A stretch of 39,992 nucleotides of DNA from Micrococcus lylae NBRC 15355 (GCF_001570885.1 NZ_BCSN01000026.1:1-39992); one strand, 5' to 3'. Positions 16,394 through 24,493 are shown, counted from the first letter of the stretch. Program-made: numbers and translations. Notes: generated by a model from the letters alone, not told the origin.

Positions 16394-17491
16394 GTGACCG
16401 CTCTCCTGTTGCACCACGGCATCGTCCACTCTCCGACCGACCCCTACGCCACCGCCCTGATCGTCGAGGCAGGTACCGTCGCCTGGCTCGGCGGTGACGA
16501 CACCGCCGCCGCATTCCTGCGCGACGGCATGGCCGAGCAGGATCTGGACGGCGCCATCCTCACGCCGCTGTTCGTGGACCCCCTCGCCTCGAGCGCCTCC
16601 GGCGCCTGTCACCGCGGCATCGGCCTCGTCACCGTTCTGCGCGGCTGGGACGGAGACCGCACGCTGCGCACCGGGGTTCCCGGCGCCGACCACGAGGCGA
16701 CGGACACACCCGGGGCAGCGGTCGTCGTCGAGTACCGCCCGCATCGGCTGGCGGACGCGCAGCAGGCCGACCGTCCGTCCGCCGGCGTCTGGATCGCCGC
16801 TGACGCGATCCCGTCCACGGAGCTCGACCAGGCCGTGATCGCCGCCGTCGAGGCGGGGGAGCAGGTCTACCTCGTCCCCTCCGACCTCGCCGATTCGTCA
16901 GCCGTGCAGGCCGCACAGACGGCTTCCCTGGCCGCTCTGCGTGCCGCCGAGAAGGCATGCGGCATCCCCGCCATCGGCCGGACACGTCCACGGCTGGCCG
17001 TGGGGGCGCCCCTGACCGCGCAGGAGGAGCACTTCCTCGCCGGACTCTCCGCCTCCGTCACCGCGCTGGTGGACGCCGGGGCCGGCACCACGGCCCCCGT
17101 GGGCGGTCTCCTCGCGGCGGCCGTGCCGGTGTGCCTGTCGCTGGCCGCGGACGGCAATCCCTGGGGAGCTGTCCGCGCCGCGCTGCACCACCCGGATCCA
17201 CAGCAGGGCGTGTCCGCCCGGTCCGCGTTCACCGCCGCCACCCGCACCGGGCTGCGGGCCCTGTCCGACACGCCCGCCGCGCACGTCGACCTGCCGGCCC
17301 GACTGTCCGTCTCCGCGCCGGCGACCTTCGGCGTCTGGGAGGCGGATGCGGTCACCGTGCAGGCGCCGGACGGCCGGGTGGCCGCCTGGAGCACCGACAC
17401 GCGCGCGGGCACGCCGTTGCTGCCCTCGCTGGACGCCGGGGAGAACCTGCCCCGCCTGCGCTCGGTTTGGGTCCACGGCCGCGAGGCCTGA
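16394..17491 (+). CDS. Degenerate amidohydrolase-superfamily-like protein
   Basis: A 365-residue protein with the outline of a metal-dependent amidohydrolase. An N-terminal beta-sandwich strand set (LLLHHGIVHSPTDPYATALIV, VAWLGGDD) precedes LDGAILTPLFVD. The C-terminal part has SARSAFTAATRTGLRAL followed by SAPATFGVWEADAVTVQAPD and VAAWSTDTRAGTPLLPSL, as in amidohydrolases with a split beta domain. The residues after FVD read PLAS where active members have a His-X-His metal site, and no clear later His ligands are seen. It may therefore be a non-catalytic relative. In related actinobacteria an amidohydrolase-like gene commonly follows helY. The substrate is unknown. Confidence 0.6.
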   Translation: MTALLLHHGIVHSPTDPYATALIVEAGTVAWLGGDDTAAAFLRDGMAEQDLDGAILTPLFVDPLASSASGACHRGIGLVTVLRGWDGDRTLRTGVPGADHEATDTPGAAVVVEYRPHRLADAQQADRPSAGVWIAADAIPSTELDQAVIAAVEAGEQVYLVPSDLADSSAVQAAQTASLAALRAAEKACGIPAIGRTRPRLAVGAPLTAQEEHFLAGLSASVTALVDAGAGTTAPVGGLLAAAVPVCLSLAADGNPWGAVRAALHHPDPQQGVSARSAFTAATRTGLRALSDTPAAHVDLPARLSVSAPATFGVWEADAVTVQAPDGRVAAWSTDTRAGTPLLPSLDAGENLPRLRSVWVHGREA

Positions 17492-17582
17492 GGGCGATGT
17501 CGGTCTTCCGAGGCCGCCGTCTGCCGACGCCGGACGGCACGATCCACGGCCTTGCCTCCGCGCGATCAGGCGCAGCGGTTCC

Positions 17583-17588
17583 TATACT
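17583..17588 (+). promoter_or_regulatory. -10 box upstream of the mannosyltransferase gene
   Basis: TATACT, the best consensus -10 in this stretch, is followed after seven bases by ATG 17596, which opens a 33-codon ORF. The mannosyltransferase gene starts about 140 bases downstream. Confidence 0.6.
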
Positions 17589-17595
17589 GGGGCGG

Positions 17596-17697
17596 ATGAC
17601 CCGCGCGCCGCGGGCCGTCTGCCTACGCCTGTGTCCCGTCCGGGGACTGCTCGGCGGCAGGGGACGGCGGGGTCCGCACTGGACCGGCCGGCGCTGA
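17596..17697 (+). CDS. Possible leaderless 33-residue leader peptide with two cysteines
   Basis: A short ORF beginning MTRAPRAVCLRLCPVRG and ending in a TGA 31 bases before the mannosyltransferase start. Its ATG lies seven bases after a strong TATACT box, the same geometry as the leaderless genes in this window. The Arg-rich stretch with V-C-L-R-L-C resembles actinobacterial leader peptides used in cysteine-responsive attenuation. Whether it is translated or regulates anything cannot be seen. A small GGTCC/GGACC hairpin near its end could be part of an attenuator. A chance ORF remains possible. Confidence 0.35.
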   Translation: MTRAPRAVCLRLCPVRGLLGGRGRRGPHWTGRR

Positions 17698-17728
17698 CAC
17701 GAACCCGATGCAGGAGGGGAACGCCCGC

Positions 17729-18463
17729 ATGCGCGTGCTGACCATCATTCCCACGTACAACGAGATCGAATCGCTGCCGATCACTCTCGGCCGGCTCCGC
17801 GAGGCCAACCCGGAGGTCGACGTTCTCGTGGTGGACGACGGCTCCCCGGACGGCACCGGCGCCTGGGCGGACGAACGCTCCGCAGCGGACGCCAAGGTGA
17901 ACGTGCTGCACCGCGCCGAGAAGAACGGCCTGGGCGGCGCCTACCTCGCCGGCTTCGCCTGGGGTCTGGAGCGCGGCTTCGACGTGCTCGTGGAGATGGA
18001 CGCGGACGGATCGCACCAGCCCGAGCAGCTGCCGCGCCTGCTGGACGCGATCCACGGCGCCGACCTGGTGATCGGATCCCGCCGCGTCCCGGGCGGCAAG
18101 ATGGTCAACTGGCCGCCCCATCGCAAGTTCATCAGCATGTGCGGGTCCCTGTACCCGCGCATCATGCTGGGCCTGGACCTCACCGACATCACCGCCGGCT
18201 ACCGCGCCTACCGCGCCCAGGTGCTGCGCGAGATGGACCTGGGCGCCGTGCAGTCCAAGGGCTACGGCTTCCAGGTGGACATGACCTTCCGTACCGCCCG
18301 CCTCGGCAAGCGGATCGTGGAGGTGCCGATCACCTTCGTGGAACGTGAGTTCGGCGAGTCCAAGATGTCCGGCGGCATCATCACCGAGGCTGTGACCAAC
18401 GTGACCAAGTGGGGCCTGCAGGCCCGGTGGGAGAAGCTCAGGCAGCTCGTCTCCGGCCGCTGA
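17729..18463 (+). CDS. ppm1: Polyprenol monophosphomannose synthase
   Basis: GT2-family glycosyltransferase that transfers mannose from GDP-mannose to polyprenyl phosphate. The product donates mannose for lipomannan and protein mannosylation outside the membrane. The 244-residue protein has the N-terminal IIPTYNE motif, VVDDGSPDGTG, the metal-binding MDADGSHQPEQ, GSRRVPGGKMVNWP, and the terminal FVEREFGESKMSGG. No membrane helices are present, so it corresponds to the catalytic domain of mycobacterial Ppm1 without the N-acyltransferase fusion. ATG 17729 is preferred because AGGAGGGG at 17712-17719 is correctly spaced; the upstream in-frame ATG 17708 lies before that site. A strong terminator follows. 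Confidence 0.92.
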   Translation: MRVLTIIPTYNEIESLPITLGRLREANPEVDVLVVDDGSPDGTGAWADERSAADAKVNVLHRAEKNGLGGAYLAGFAWGLERGFDVLVEMDADGSHQPEQLPRLLDAIHGADLVIGSRRVPGGKMVNWPPHRKFISMCGSLYPRIMLGLDLTDITAGYRAYRAQVLREMDLGAVQSKGYGFQVDMTFRTARLGKRIVEVPITFVEREFGESKMSGGIITEAVTNVTKWGLQARWEKLRQLVSGR

Positions 18464-18500
18464 CCGCCGGCGTGACCTGCGGGGTTGTACCTATGCATGA

Positions 18501-18541
18501 CGAAGGGGCCGGACGATCCACCGGATCGTCCGGCCCCTTCG
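18501..18541. terminator. Bidirectional terminator between ppm1 and rbpA
   Basis: A perfect 19-bp stem (18501-18519 with 18523-18541) with a 3-base loop, containing GGGGCCGGACGATCC. It serves the plus-strand mannosyltransferase and the converging minus-strand rbpA. Directly after it the right arm is partly repeated: TCCGGCCC(C)TTCGTCTG occurs twice within 18529-18561. Confidence 0.88.
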
Positions 18542-18598
18542 TCTGTCCGGCCCTTCGTCTGTCCGGCCCGGGGCCGGGACGCGGGGGAGCGGCGCGGC

Positions 18599-18937
18599 TC
18601 AGGCCTCGCCGCGGCTGGCGCGCAGCTTGCCGAGCTGGACCTGGAGGGTCTCCTCCAGGTCCTCCATGGAGCGGCGCTCCAGGAGCATGTCCCAGTGGGT
18701 GCGGACCGGCTTGCCCGCGTCCTCCTCCGGCTTCTCGCCGTCCACCAGGAACGCCTCCTTGCCGGTCTTGGAGGTCCAGGTGGCCGGGATCTCGGCCTCA
18801 GCGGCGAAGGTGACGAACACCTGTTCACCGTCCTCGCAGCGGTACTCCACCCGCTGGCGGGCCGCGGGCTCGACGCCGGCCTCGGATTCCAGCGACTGGG
18901 CGCCCAGACGCATGCCTCGCAGGCTGCGATCGCTCAC
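18599..18937 (-). CDS. rbpA: RNA polymerase-binding protein RbpA
   Basis: Actinobacterial transcription factor that binds RNA polymerase and the group 1/2 sigma factors and stabilises open promoter complexes (112 residues; mycobacterial RbpA has 111). The N-terminal tail (SDRSLRGMRLGAQSLESE) is followed by the barrel-like core (VEYRCEDGEQVFVTFAAEAEIPATW) with a single Cys at RCEDG. A basic linker then leads to the sigma-interaction segment KPVRTHWDMLLERRSMEDLEETL. AGGGAG lies about ten bases upstream of the ATG. A 13-bp inverted repeat lies in its leader or promoter region. Confidence 0.95.
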   Translation of the reverse strand: MSDRSLRGMRLGAQSLESEAGVEPAARQRVEYRCEDGEQVFVTFAAEAEIPATWTSKTGKEAFLVDGEKPEEDAGKPVRTHWDMLLERRSMEDLEETLQVQLGKLRASRGEA

Positions 18938-18964
18938 GTTCTCATCTCCCTCGTGTTCGGCGAC

Positions 18965-18998
18965 GGGCGGCGCCCGGACGTGGACCCGGGCGCCGCCC
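18965..18998. promoter_or_regulatory. GC-rich hairpin upstream of rbpA
   Basis: Perfect 13-bp arms GGGCGGCGCCCGG (18965-18977) and CCGGGCGCCGCCC (18986-18998) with an 8-base loop. It lies between the SPFH gene stop and the rbpA start on the minus strand, so it may terminate the former or form a leader structure of the latter. Confidence 0.5.
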
Positions 18999-19004
18999 CA
19001 CTCT

Positions 19005-19026
19005 CGTCAGTGACGTTCAACTGACG
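19005..19026. promoter_or_regulatory. Small inverted repeat upstream of rbpA
   Basis: CGTCAGT and ACTGACG separated by eight bases, next to the larger hairpin and near the SPFH stop. It could be an operator for rbpA or a chance repeat. Confidence 0.3.
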
Positions 19027-19037
19027 ATTGTCGCATG

Positions 19038-20324
19038 TCATTCCCGGCCGGTGCGGGGATCCTCCTGCGCCGCGCCGGTCCCGTCGCCCGAGGACGGATC
19101 CTGCCCGGGGGCGTCGGCAGGGGTATCAGCCTCGACGCCGGTGGGCTGCTCGGCGTCGCGGCCGGGGAGCTCCTGGGCCTCGGGCGCGCCTGCGGCGGTG
19201 GTGCCGGGGGCGGTACGGGCGGACTGGCCCTCCGTAAGCGGAACGTCCAGGTCCTGCGGCACGGCGAGGGCCTCGTCGAGGGAGGTCTGCGGCATCTTGT
19301 CCGCCGTCATGGCGCCGGCGGTCATGGATTCCATGACGCCCGCCGAGCGCAGGCCGTCCGCGGTGGTCGGGCGGACCTTGCGCTCCTTCCGCTCCGTGCG
19401 CTCACGGGTGGCGCTGGTCTGATCGCCGGAGGCGGCACGCGTCTCGGACAGCGGGGAGCCGGAGCCGGAGAAGGCACTGCCGATGTTCCTGAGCGCCTCA
19501 GAGAGCTCGGCCGGCACCACGAACATCGTGTTGGACTGGCCGTCGGCGATCTTCGGCAGCTGCTGCACGTACTGGTAGGCCAGCACGTCCGGGTCGGCGC
19601 CGCCGGCGTGGATGGCCTCGAACACAACGTCGATGGCCTCGGCCTCCGCGTTCGCGCGGAGGATCCGGGCCTGGGCGTCGCCCTCGGCCGCGAGGATCTG
19701 GGCCTGACGCTCACCCTCGGCGGTGAGGATCTGGGCCTGCTTGGTGCCTTCGGCGGTGAGAATGGCGGCGCGGCGGTCGCGCTCGGCACGCATCTGCTTC
19801 TCCATCGAGTCCTGGATGGAGTGCGGCGGGTCGATGGCCTTGAGCTCCACGCGGGACACGCGCAGACCCCACTTGCCGGTGGCCTCGTCAAGGACGCCGC
19901 GGAGCTTGTTGTTGATGGTGTCGCGGGAAGTCAGCGCCTCTTCGAGGTTCATGCCGCCGACCACGTTGCGCAGCGTGGTGGTGGTCAGCTGCTCCACGGC
20001 GTGGATGTAGTTGGCGATCTCGTAGGTCGCGGCCTTCGCGTCGGTCACCTGGAAGTAGACGACCGTGTCGATGGAGACCACGAGGTTGTCCTCGGTGATC
20101 ACCGGCTGCGGCGGGAAGGAGACGACCTGCTCGCGCATGTCCATGTGGGGGAGCATGCGGTCGATGAACGGGACGACCAGTGTCAGGCCCGCTCCGGCGG
20201 TGCGCTGGTACTTGCCCAGGCGTTCGATGTTGGCTGTCCGGGCCTGGGGGATGATCTTGACCGAGGAGGCCAGGATCATCACCACCACGGCGATCAGGAC
20301 GAGCACGATGATGAGTGACTCCAC
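19038..20324 (-). CDS. SPFH/band-7 (stomatin-like) membrane scaffold protein
   Basis: A 428-residue SPFH protein of the slipin/QmcA type. An N-terminal membrane helix (SLIIVLVLIAVVVMILASSV) is followed by the band-7 domain (IIPQARTANIERLGKYQRT, PFIDRM, VITEDNLVVSIDTVVYFQVTD). A helical coiled segment carries three near repeats of the form ILTAEGxxQAQ. The C-terminal 110 residues are Pro/Thr/Glu/Ala-rich and disordered. These proteins form rings that organise membrane microdomains or hold membrane proteases. The GTG start is preceded by an AAAGG site. It lies 57 bases downstream of the nfeD gene on the same strand, the classic partner arrangement. Confidence 0.93.
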   Translation of the reverse strand: MESLIIVLVLIAVVVMILASSVKIIPQARTANIERLGKYQRTAGAGLTLVVPFIDRMLPHMDMREQVVSFPPQPVITEDNLVVSIDTVVYFQVTDAKAATYEIANYIHAVEQLTTTTLRNVVGGMNLEEALTSRDTINNKLRGVLDEATGKWGLRVSRVELKAIDPPHSIQDSMEKQMRAERDRRAAILTAEGTKQAQILTAEGERQAQILAAEGDAQARILRANAEAEAIDVVFEAIHAGGADPDVLAYQYVQQLPKIADGQSNTMFVVPAELSEALRNIGSAFSGSGSPLSETRAASGDQTSATRERTERKERKVRPTTADGLRSAGVMESMTAGAMTADKMPQTSLDEALAVPQDLDVPLTEGQSARTAPGTTAAGAPEAQELPGRDAEQPTGVEADTPADAPGQDPSSGDGTGAAQEDPRTGRE

Positions 20325-20381
20325 GTGATGCCTTTCGTCGGGTGAGGTCAGGTGGTCGGTGCGGCTCCGGGCGGGCCCGGA

Positions 20382-20879
20382 TCAGGGATGTGCGGGGTCC
20401 TCGCCGGTGGCGTCCCAGTCGATCTGGGGCACCGGGCGGACGATCAGGGTGGCGCCCTCGACGCGGAGGACGGTGACCTCGCTGCCGGCGAGCGCTTCGG
20501 GGGCATCCGGCTCGGTGCGGGCGGTCCAGGTGTCCCCGTCGAGGGTGAGGGTGCCGGAGGAGCCGGTGATGGCATCCGGCGTGGTGATGCGGCGTCCGGA
20601 GAGCGACTCCAGGTAGGAGGGGGAGTCGTCGGCGGAGCCGTGCAGGCGCTTCAGCGCGGTCGGACGAGCGAGGCCGAGCATCGCCAGGGAGACGACCGCG
20701 AAGACCACCCCCTGCAGCCAGGGCTCGGCTCCGGCCAGGGCGGCGACCATGCCGCCGAGCGCCCCGACGCCGAGCATCAGAAAGATGAGATCGAGCAACA
20801 GCAGCTCCACACCGGCCAGCACGAGGGCCGCGGCGAGCCAGAGCCACCATGCGTTCTCCTGGAACCACTCCATACTCAT
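20382..20879 (-). CDS. NfeD family membrane protein (short form)
   Basis: A 165-residue NfeD-like protein without the protease domain of long forms. Membrane helices are WWLWLAAALVLAGVELLLLDL, LMLGVGALGGMVAALAG and LQGVVFAVVSLAMLGLA. The C-terminal OB-fold (SGTLTLDGDTWTARTE, EVTVLRVEGATLIVRPV) follows. Such proteins act with the SPFH protein encoded next to them. The start at 20879 (Met-Ser-Met) is preferred over longer forms because the hydrophobic domain begins right after it, and CACAAT lies seven bases upstream of it, a leaderless arrangement. Confidence 0.88.
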   Translation of the reverse strand: MSMEWFQENAWWLWLAAALVLAGVELLLLDLIFLMLGVGALGGMVAALAGAEPWLQGVVFAVVSLAMLGLARPTALKRLHGSADDSPSYLESLSGRRITTPDAITGSSGTLTLDGDTWTARTEPDAPEALAGSEVTVLRVEGATLIVRPVPQIDWDATGEDPAHP

Positions 20880-20886
20880 GGGTCCG

Positions 20887-20892
20887 ATTGTG
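20887..20892 (-). promoter_or_regulatory. Possible -10 box of the nfeD-SPFH operon
   Basis: CACAAT on the minus strand, seven bases before ATG 20879. It is weaker than the other boxes because its first base is not T. Confidence 0.35.
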
Positions 20893-20991
20893 TCACAGGC
20901 GACACTCATGGCCGCCACGGTCAGGACAAGGAGGACAACGGTCCGGTCACGAATTCCGGCGCGGGCGGGTACCACGTTTGCTACTCGCCAG

Positions 20992-20997
20992 TAGGAT
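20992..20997 (+). promoter_or_regulatory. -10 box of a leaderless promoter for the flavin oxidoreductase gene
   Basis: TAGGAT, six bases, then ATG 21004; no ribosome binding site. Confidence 0.6.
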
Positions 20998-21003
20998 GGA
21001 CGC

Positions 21004-23304
21004 ATGTCCGACGCCACGCGCCGCCAATCTGCCCCGTCGTCCGCCGTCCCGACGACGGCCGCAGCCTCGTCCGTGCCGCCCACCGCCCGCTCGGGCCGGG
21101 GCGGCTACCCTCGGCTGTTCTCCCCGTGGCGGGTCGGCCACCTGAGCCTGCCGAACCGCGTCGTCATGGGCTCGATGCACATGGGCCTCGAGGACTCCCA
21201 CGATGACCTGCCGCGCCTGGCCGAGTTCTATGCCGAGCGCGCCCGCGGGGGAGCGGGGCTGATCGTGACCGGAGGCTTCTCGCCCAACCGCCTGGGCCGG
21301 CTCTCTCCGGGCGCAGGGATGCTCGCCTCCCAGGCCGACGCGGACGCCCACCGCGTGGTCACCGACGCCGTCCACGCCGAGGGCGGACGGGTCCTGGCCC
21401 AGCTGCTCCACGCCGGCCGCTATGCGAAGTCGCCGCTGCAGGTCTCCGCCTCACGCACGCGGGCTCCCATCAGCCCCGTGACGGCGTTCGCCCTGCCGAC
21501 CGCCGCCGTGCGACGCACGGTCCAGGACTTCGTGCGCGCCGCAGGCTGGGCCCACCGGGCCGGCTACGACGGCGTGGAGGTCATGGCCTCCGAGGGCTAC
21601 CTCATCAACCAGTTCCTGGCCCCGGCCACCAACCACCGCACCGACCGCTACGGCGGCACCGCGGACAACCGCCGCCGCTTCCTCGAGGAGATCGTGTCCG
21701 GGATCCGGCAGGCCGCTGGGAACGACTTCGTCATCAGCGTCCGCCTGTCCATGGTGGACCTGGTGCAGGACGGCCAGACGCAGGAGGAGGTCCTGGACGT
21801 CGCCCGCGCCGTCGAGCGCTGCGGCGCAGACCTCATCAACACGGGCATCGGCTGGCACGAGGCCCGGGTGCCGACCATCGTCACCTCGGTCCCGCGCGCC
21901 GCCTTCGCCGCGGCCACCGCGCGGGTCCGCGAGGTGGTGGACATCCCGGTGTCCGCCTCCAACCGCATCACTCTGCCGCACACCGCCGAGCAGATCCTGG
22001 AGGCGGGCCAGGCCGACGCCGTGACGATGGCGCGCCCGTTCCTCGCCGACGCGGCCTGGGTCGCGAAGGCGCGGGCAGACCACGAGGCGGCCATCACCCC
22101 GTGCATCGGCTGCAACCAGGCCTGCCTCGACCACGTCTTCTCCGGCCGCACCGTGTCCTGCCTGATGAACCCGCGCGCCGGACGGGAGACCGAGGCCCCG
22201 TACGACCGCCTCGGCGGCCCGGTGGCCCTGGGCATGCCCGAGGTGCCGGCGGCGCCGGCGTCGAGGCCGACCGTCGCCGCGGGCCGCACCCGCGCAGACG
22301 CGGAGACGGCCGACCACACGACCGGTCCCGCTGAGGGACGGCGACGCGTGGCCGTCGTCGGCGGCGGACCGGCGGGCCTGGCGGCGGCCCACGCCGCCGC
22401 CGCCCGCGGACACGAGGTCACCCTGTTCGAGGCGACCGGACAGATCGGCGGACAGTTCCGCCTGGCCCGCCGGATCCCCGGCAAGGAGGAGTTCGCCGAG
22501 GCGCTCGCCCATTTCCGGGACCGCCTCGATCCGCTGGGCGTCGACGTGCGCACCGGCGTGCGCGCGGATGCGGCCATGCTCGTCGGACAGGCCGGGAAGC
22601 CGGCCTACGACCACGTGGTGGTCGCCACCGGTGTGGTGCCGCGTGAACTGGACATCCCGGGCATCGACCGGCCCGAGGTGCACGCCTACCCGGACGTCGT
22701 GGACGGGACCGTGACCTGTGGGGACACCGTGGCGGTCATCGGGGCCGGCGGCATCGGCGTGGACGTCGCCGAGCTGCTCACCGCCCCGGCGAGCCACGCG
22801 CACGGCGCGTTCCAGGACCTGCAGGACTGGCAGGCCGAATGGGGCGTGGATCCGGATTTCGCCGAGCGCGGGGCACTGACTTCCCGCCGCCCGGAGGCGC
22901 CGGCGCGCACCGTGCACCTGCTGCAGCGCAGCCCCGGCAAGATCGGTGCCCGGCTCGGCGCCACCACCGGCTGGGTCCACCGTGCGGCGCTCAAAGCCCG
23001 TGGCGTGGTCAAGCACTCAGGTGTCCGGTACGTCAAGATCGACGACGACGGTCTCCACGTGGACGTGACCAGGACGGTGGGGACGTGGCGGAAGAGGACC
23101 CAGGTGAGCCGGACGGTCCTGGCGGTGTCCGACGTCGTGGTCTGTGCCGGCCAGGAGTCCGAGGCGTCCCTGGCCGCAGAGCTGCGCGCTGCGGGGATGC
23201 CGGACGAGCGGATCCACGTGGTCGGCGGCGCGCTGAAGGCCGGCGAGATCGACGCCAAGCGGGCGATCGACGAGGCCGTGCGCGCCGTGGCGACGATCGG
23301 CTGA
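21004..23304 (+). CDS. 2,4-dienoyl-CoA reductase-type old-yellow-enzyme/flavoprotein fusion
   Basis: A 766-residue NAD(P)H-dependent flavoenzyme. An N-terminal TIM barrel binds FMN (SLPNRVVMGSMHMGLED, YLINQFLAPATNHRTDRYGG, CGADLINTGIGWHEARVP). A cysteine cluster for a 4Fe-4S centre follows (CIGCNQACLDHVFSGRTVSC). The C-terminal half binds FAD and NAD(P)H (VAVVGGGPAGLAAAHAAA, VAVIGAGGIGVDVAELL). This domain order is that of FadH and trimethylamine dehydrogenase-like enzymes. The length exceeds FadH (about 670) because of an N-terminal extension of some 30 residues and an Ala/Pro/Thr-rich linker near residues 415-450. The likely reaction is reduction of an unsaturated acyl-CoA, but the substrate is inferred only from the family. 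No fatty-acid genes adjoin it. Confidence 0.9.
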   Translation: MSDATRRQSAPSSAVPTTAAASSVPPTARSGRGGYPRLFSPWRVGHLSLPNRVVMGSMHMGLEDSHDDLPRLAEFYAERARGGAGLIVTGGFSPNRLGRLSPGAGMLASQADADAHRVVTDAVHAEGGRVLAQLLHAGRYAKSPLQVSASRTRAPISPVTAFALPTAAVRRTVQDFVRAAGWAHRAGYDGVEVMASEGYLINQFLAPATNHRTDRYGGTADNRRRFLEEIVSGIRQAAGNDFVISVRLSMVDLVQDGQTQEEVLDVARAVERCGADLINTGIGWHEARVPTIVTSVPRAAFAAATARVREVVDIPVSASNRITLPHTAEQILEAGQADAVTMARPFLADAAWVAKARADHEAAITPCIGCNQACLDHVFSGRTVSCLMNPRAGRETEAPYDRLGGPVALGMPEVPAAPASRPTVAAGRTRADAETADHTTGPAEGRRRVAVVGGGPAGLAAAHAAAARGHEVTLFEATGQIGGQFRLARRIPGKEEFAEALAHFRDRLDPLGVDVRTGVRADAAMLVGQAGKPAYDHVVVATGVVPRELDIPGIDRPEVHAYPDVVDGTVTCGDTVAVIGAGGIGVDVAELLTAPASHAHGAFQDLQDWQAEWGVDPDFAERGALTSRRPEAPARTVHLLQRSPGKIGARLGATTGWVHRAALKARGVVKHSGVRYVKIDDDGLHVDVTRTVGTWRKRTQVSRTVLAVSDVVVCAGQESEASLAAELRAAGMPDERIHVVGGALKAGEIDAKRAIDEAVRAVATIG

Positions 23305-23444
23305 CGACGAGCCGCGGGACCGGGGACCGACTCAGCCTCCCGCACCGGCCGGCCGCCGACCCTCACTGCATGAGCCGCGTGGCCGCCCTGCCGGGCCGGT
23401 GCCGGGGCGTCGGCCAACAGGGGAGCGGCACGGCGGGGGCCTGG

Positions 23445-24323
23445 TCAGTCGGTCTGGTACTTGTGGCCCAGCCAGGTGATGAGCAGGACCACGGCGGCAC
23501 CGGCGACCATCAGGCCCACGGTCTGGGGGACCGCCTCGGTCGGAGCCAGCAGGACGCGTTCGTCCTCGAGCTGCCACGGCCAGAGGGCACGCAGGGCGCC
23601 GACCATCAGGCCGGTCACCACGGCCAGGGTGACGCCGCGGTGGTTCTCCAGCAGACGCTGCAGGGCGCGCACGAACAGGCCCAGGCCGAGGATGGCGCCG
23701 GCGGCGAAGATCGCCAGATAGCCCCAGTCACGGTTGTTGACGGCGTTGAGGGTCGGCTCGTAGAGGCCGAAGCTCAGCAGAAGGAACGACCCGGACAGGC
23801 CCGGCAATGCCAGCGCGCAGATCGCGATCGCGGCGGCGAAGAAGACCACGAACGGGTTGGCGGCAAGCTGTTGGATCGGCAGGCCGAAGAACAGGAAGGC
23901 CACGATGCCGGCCACCACGGCCACCAGCACCGTACGGACGTTCCACGCCGTTCCGACCGCCATGATCGGAATGAGCACGGCGGCCACGGACATGCCGAAG
24001 AAGACGCCGAAGGTCTGGATCGGATAGTCCTCGACGGCCGGCGCGATGAACTTCGCGCCCAGCAGCAGTGCAGGGAACATGCCGAGGACCACCGGGATCA
24101 CGATGTCCCATCGCACCTGGCGCAGGTCCTCGTAGGCGCTGGCCTTGTCCGTCACCAGCCCCTTGATGCCGCCGACGAAGTGCCCGGCCGAACGGATGAG
24201 GTGCTCGTAGATGCCCACGATCATCATCACGGTGCCGCCGCTGATGCCGGGCAGCACTTCAGCGGCTCCGATGGCGGCGCCGCGCAGGACATGGAAGGGC
24301 GTCTGACGGTTCACAGAGGGCAT
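23445..24323 (-). CDS. DUF368 membrane protein, undecaprenyl-phosphate transporter-like
   Basis: A polytopic protein of 292 residues with about eight membrane helices. The DUF368 signature is VLRGAAIGAAEVLPGISGGTVMMIVGIYE at the N-terminus, shared in part with the second half (LALPGLSGSFLLLSFGLYEP), an internal inverted-repeat fold. Members of this family (PopT) return undecaprenyl phosphate, the carrier for cell-wall precursors, across the membrane; that role is transferred from other bacteria. The start at 24323 is chosen because TACGCT lies seven bases upstream and the longer reading frame is not hydrophobic or conserved. It converges with the flavin oxidoreductase gene, with a 140-base gap that shows no strong terminator. 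Confidence 0.88.
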   Translation of the reverse strand: MPSVNRQTPFHVLRGAAIGAAEVLPGISGGTVMMIVGIYEHLIRSAGHFVGGIKGLVTDKASAYEDLRQVRWDIVIPVVLGMFPALLLGAKFIAPAVEDYPIQTFGVFFGMSVAAVLIPIMAVGTAWNVRTVLVAVVAGIVAFLFFGLPIQQLAANPFVVFFAAAIAICALALPGLSGSFLLLSFGLYEPTLNAVNNRDWGYLAIFAAGAILGLGLFVRALQRLLENHRGVTLAVVTGLMVGALRALWPWQLEDERVLLAPTEAVPQTVGLMVAGAAVVLLITWLGHKYQTD

Positions 24324-24330
24324 GCCTGCC

Positions 24331-24336
24331 AGCGTA
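24331..24336 (-). promoter_or_regulatory. -10 box of a leaderless promoter for the DUF368 gene
   Basis: TACGCT on the minus strand, seven bases before ATG 24323. Confidence 0.55.
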
Positions 24337-24450
24337 GTCGTGCGCGCGGGCGCGCCGGAGCAGATCCGGACACCGGCCACGTCGTGTTCGTCACCGACGC
24401 GCTGAGTGCCGCAGGCACGGCTCGACGGCACGGGGTTCAGGCTGGCTCAC

Positions 24451-24493
24451 GTGAAGGTTGAAGTCTGCGTGACAGAGCAGTGTCAACCTTCAC
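24451..24493. promoter_or_regulatory. Spaced 11-bp inverted repeat (possible operator)
   Basis: GTGAAGGTTGA at 24451-24461 and TCAACCTTCAC at 24483-24493, perfect arms with a 21-base spacer. The location between divergent promoters suggests an operator; no T-run or stop codon context supports a terminator. Confidence 0.5.
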
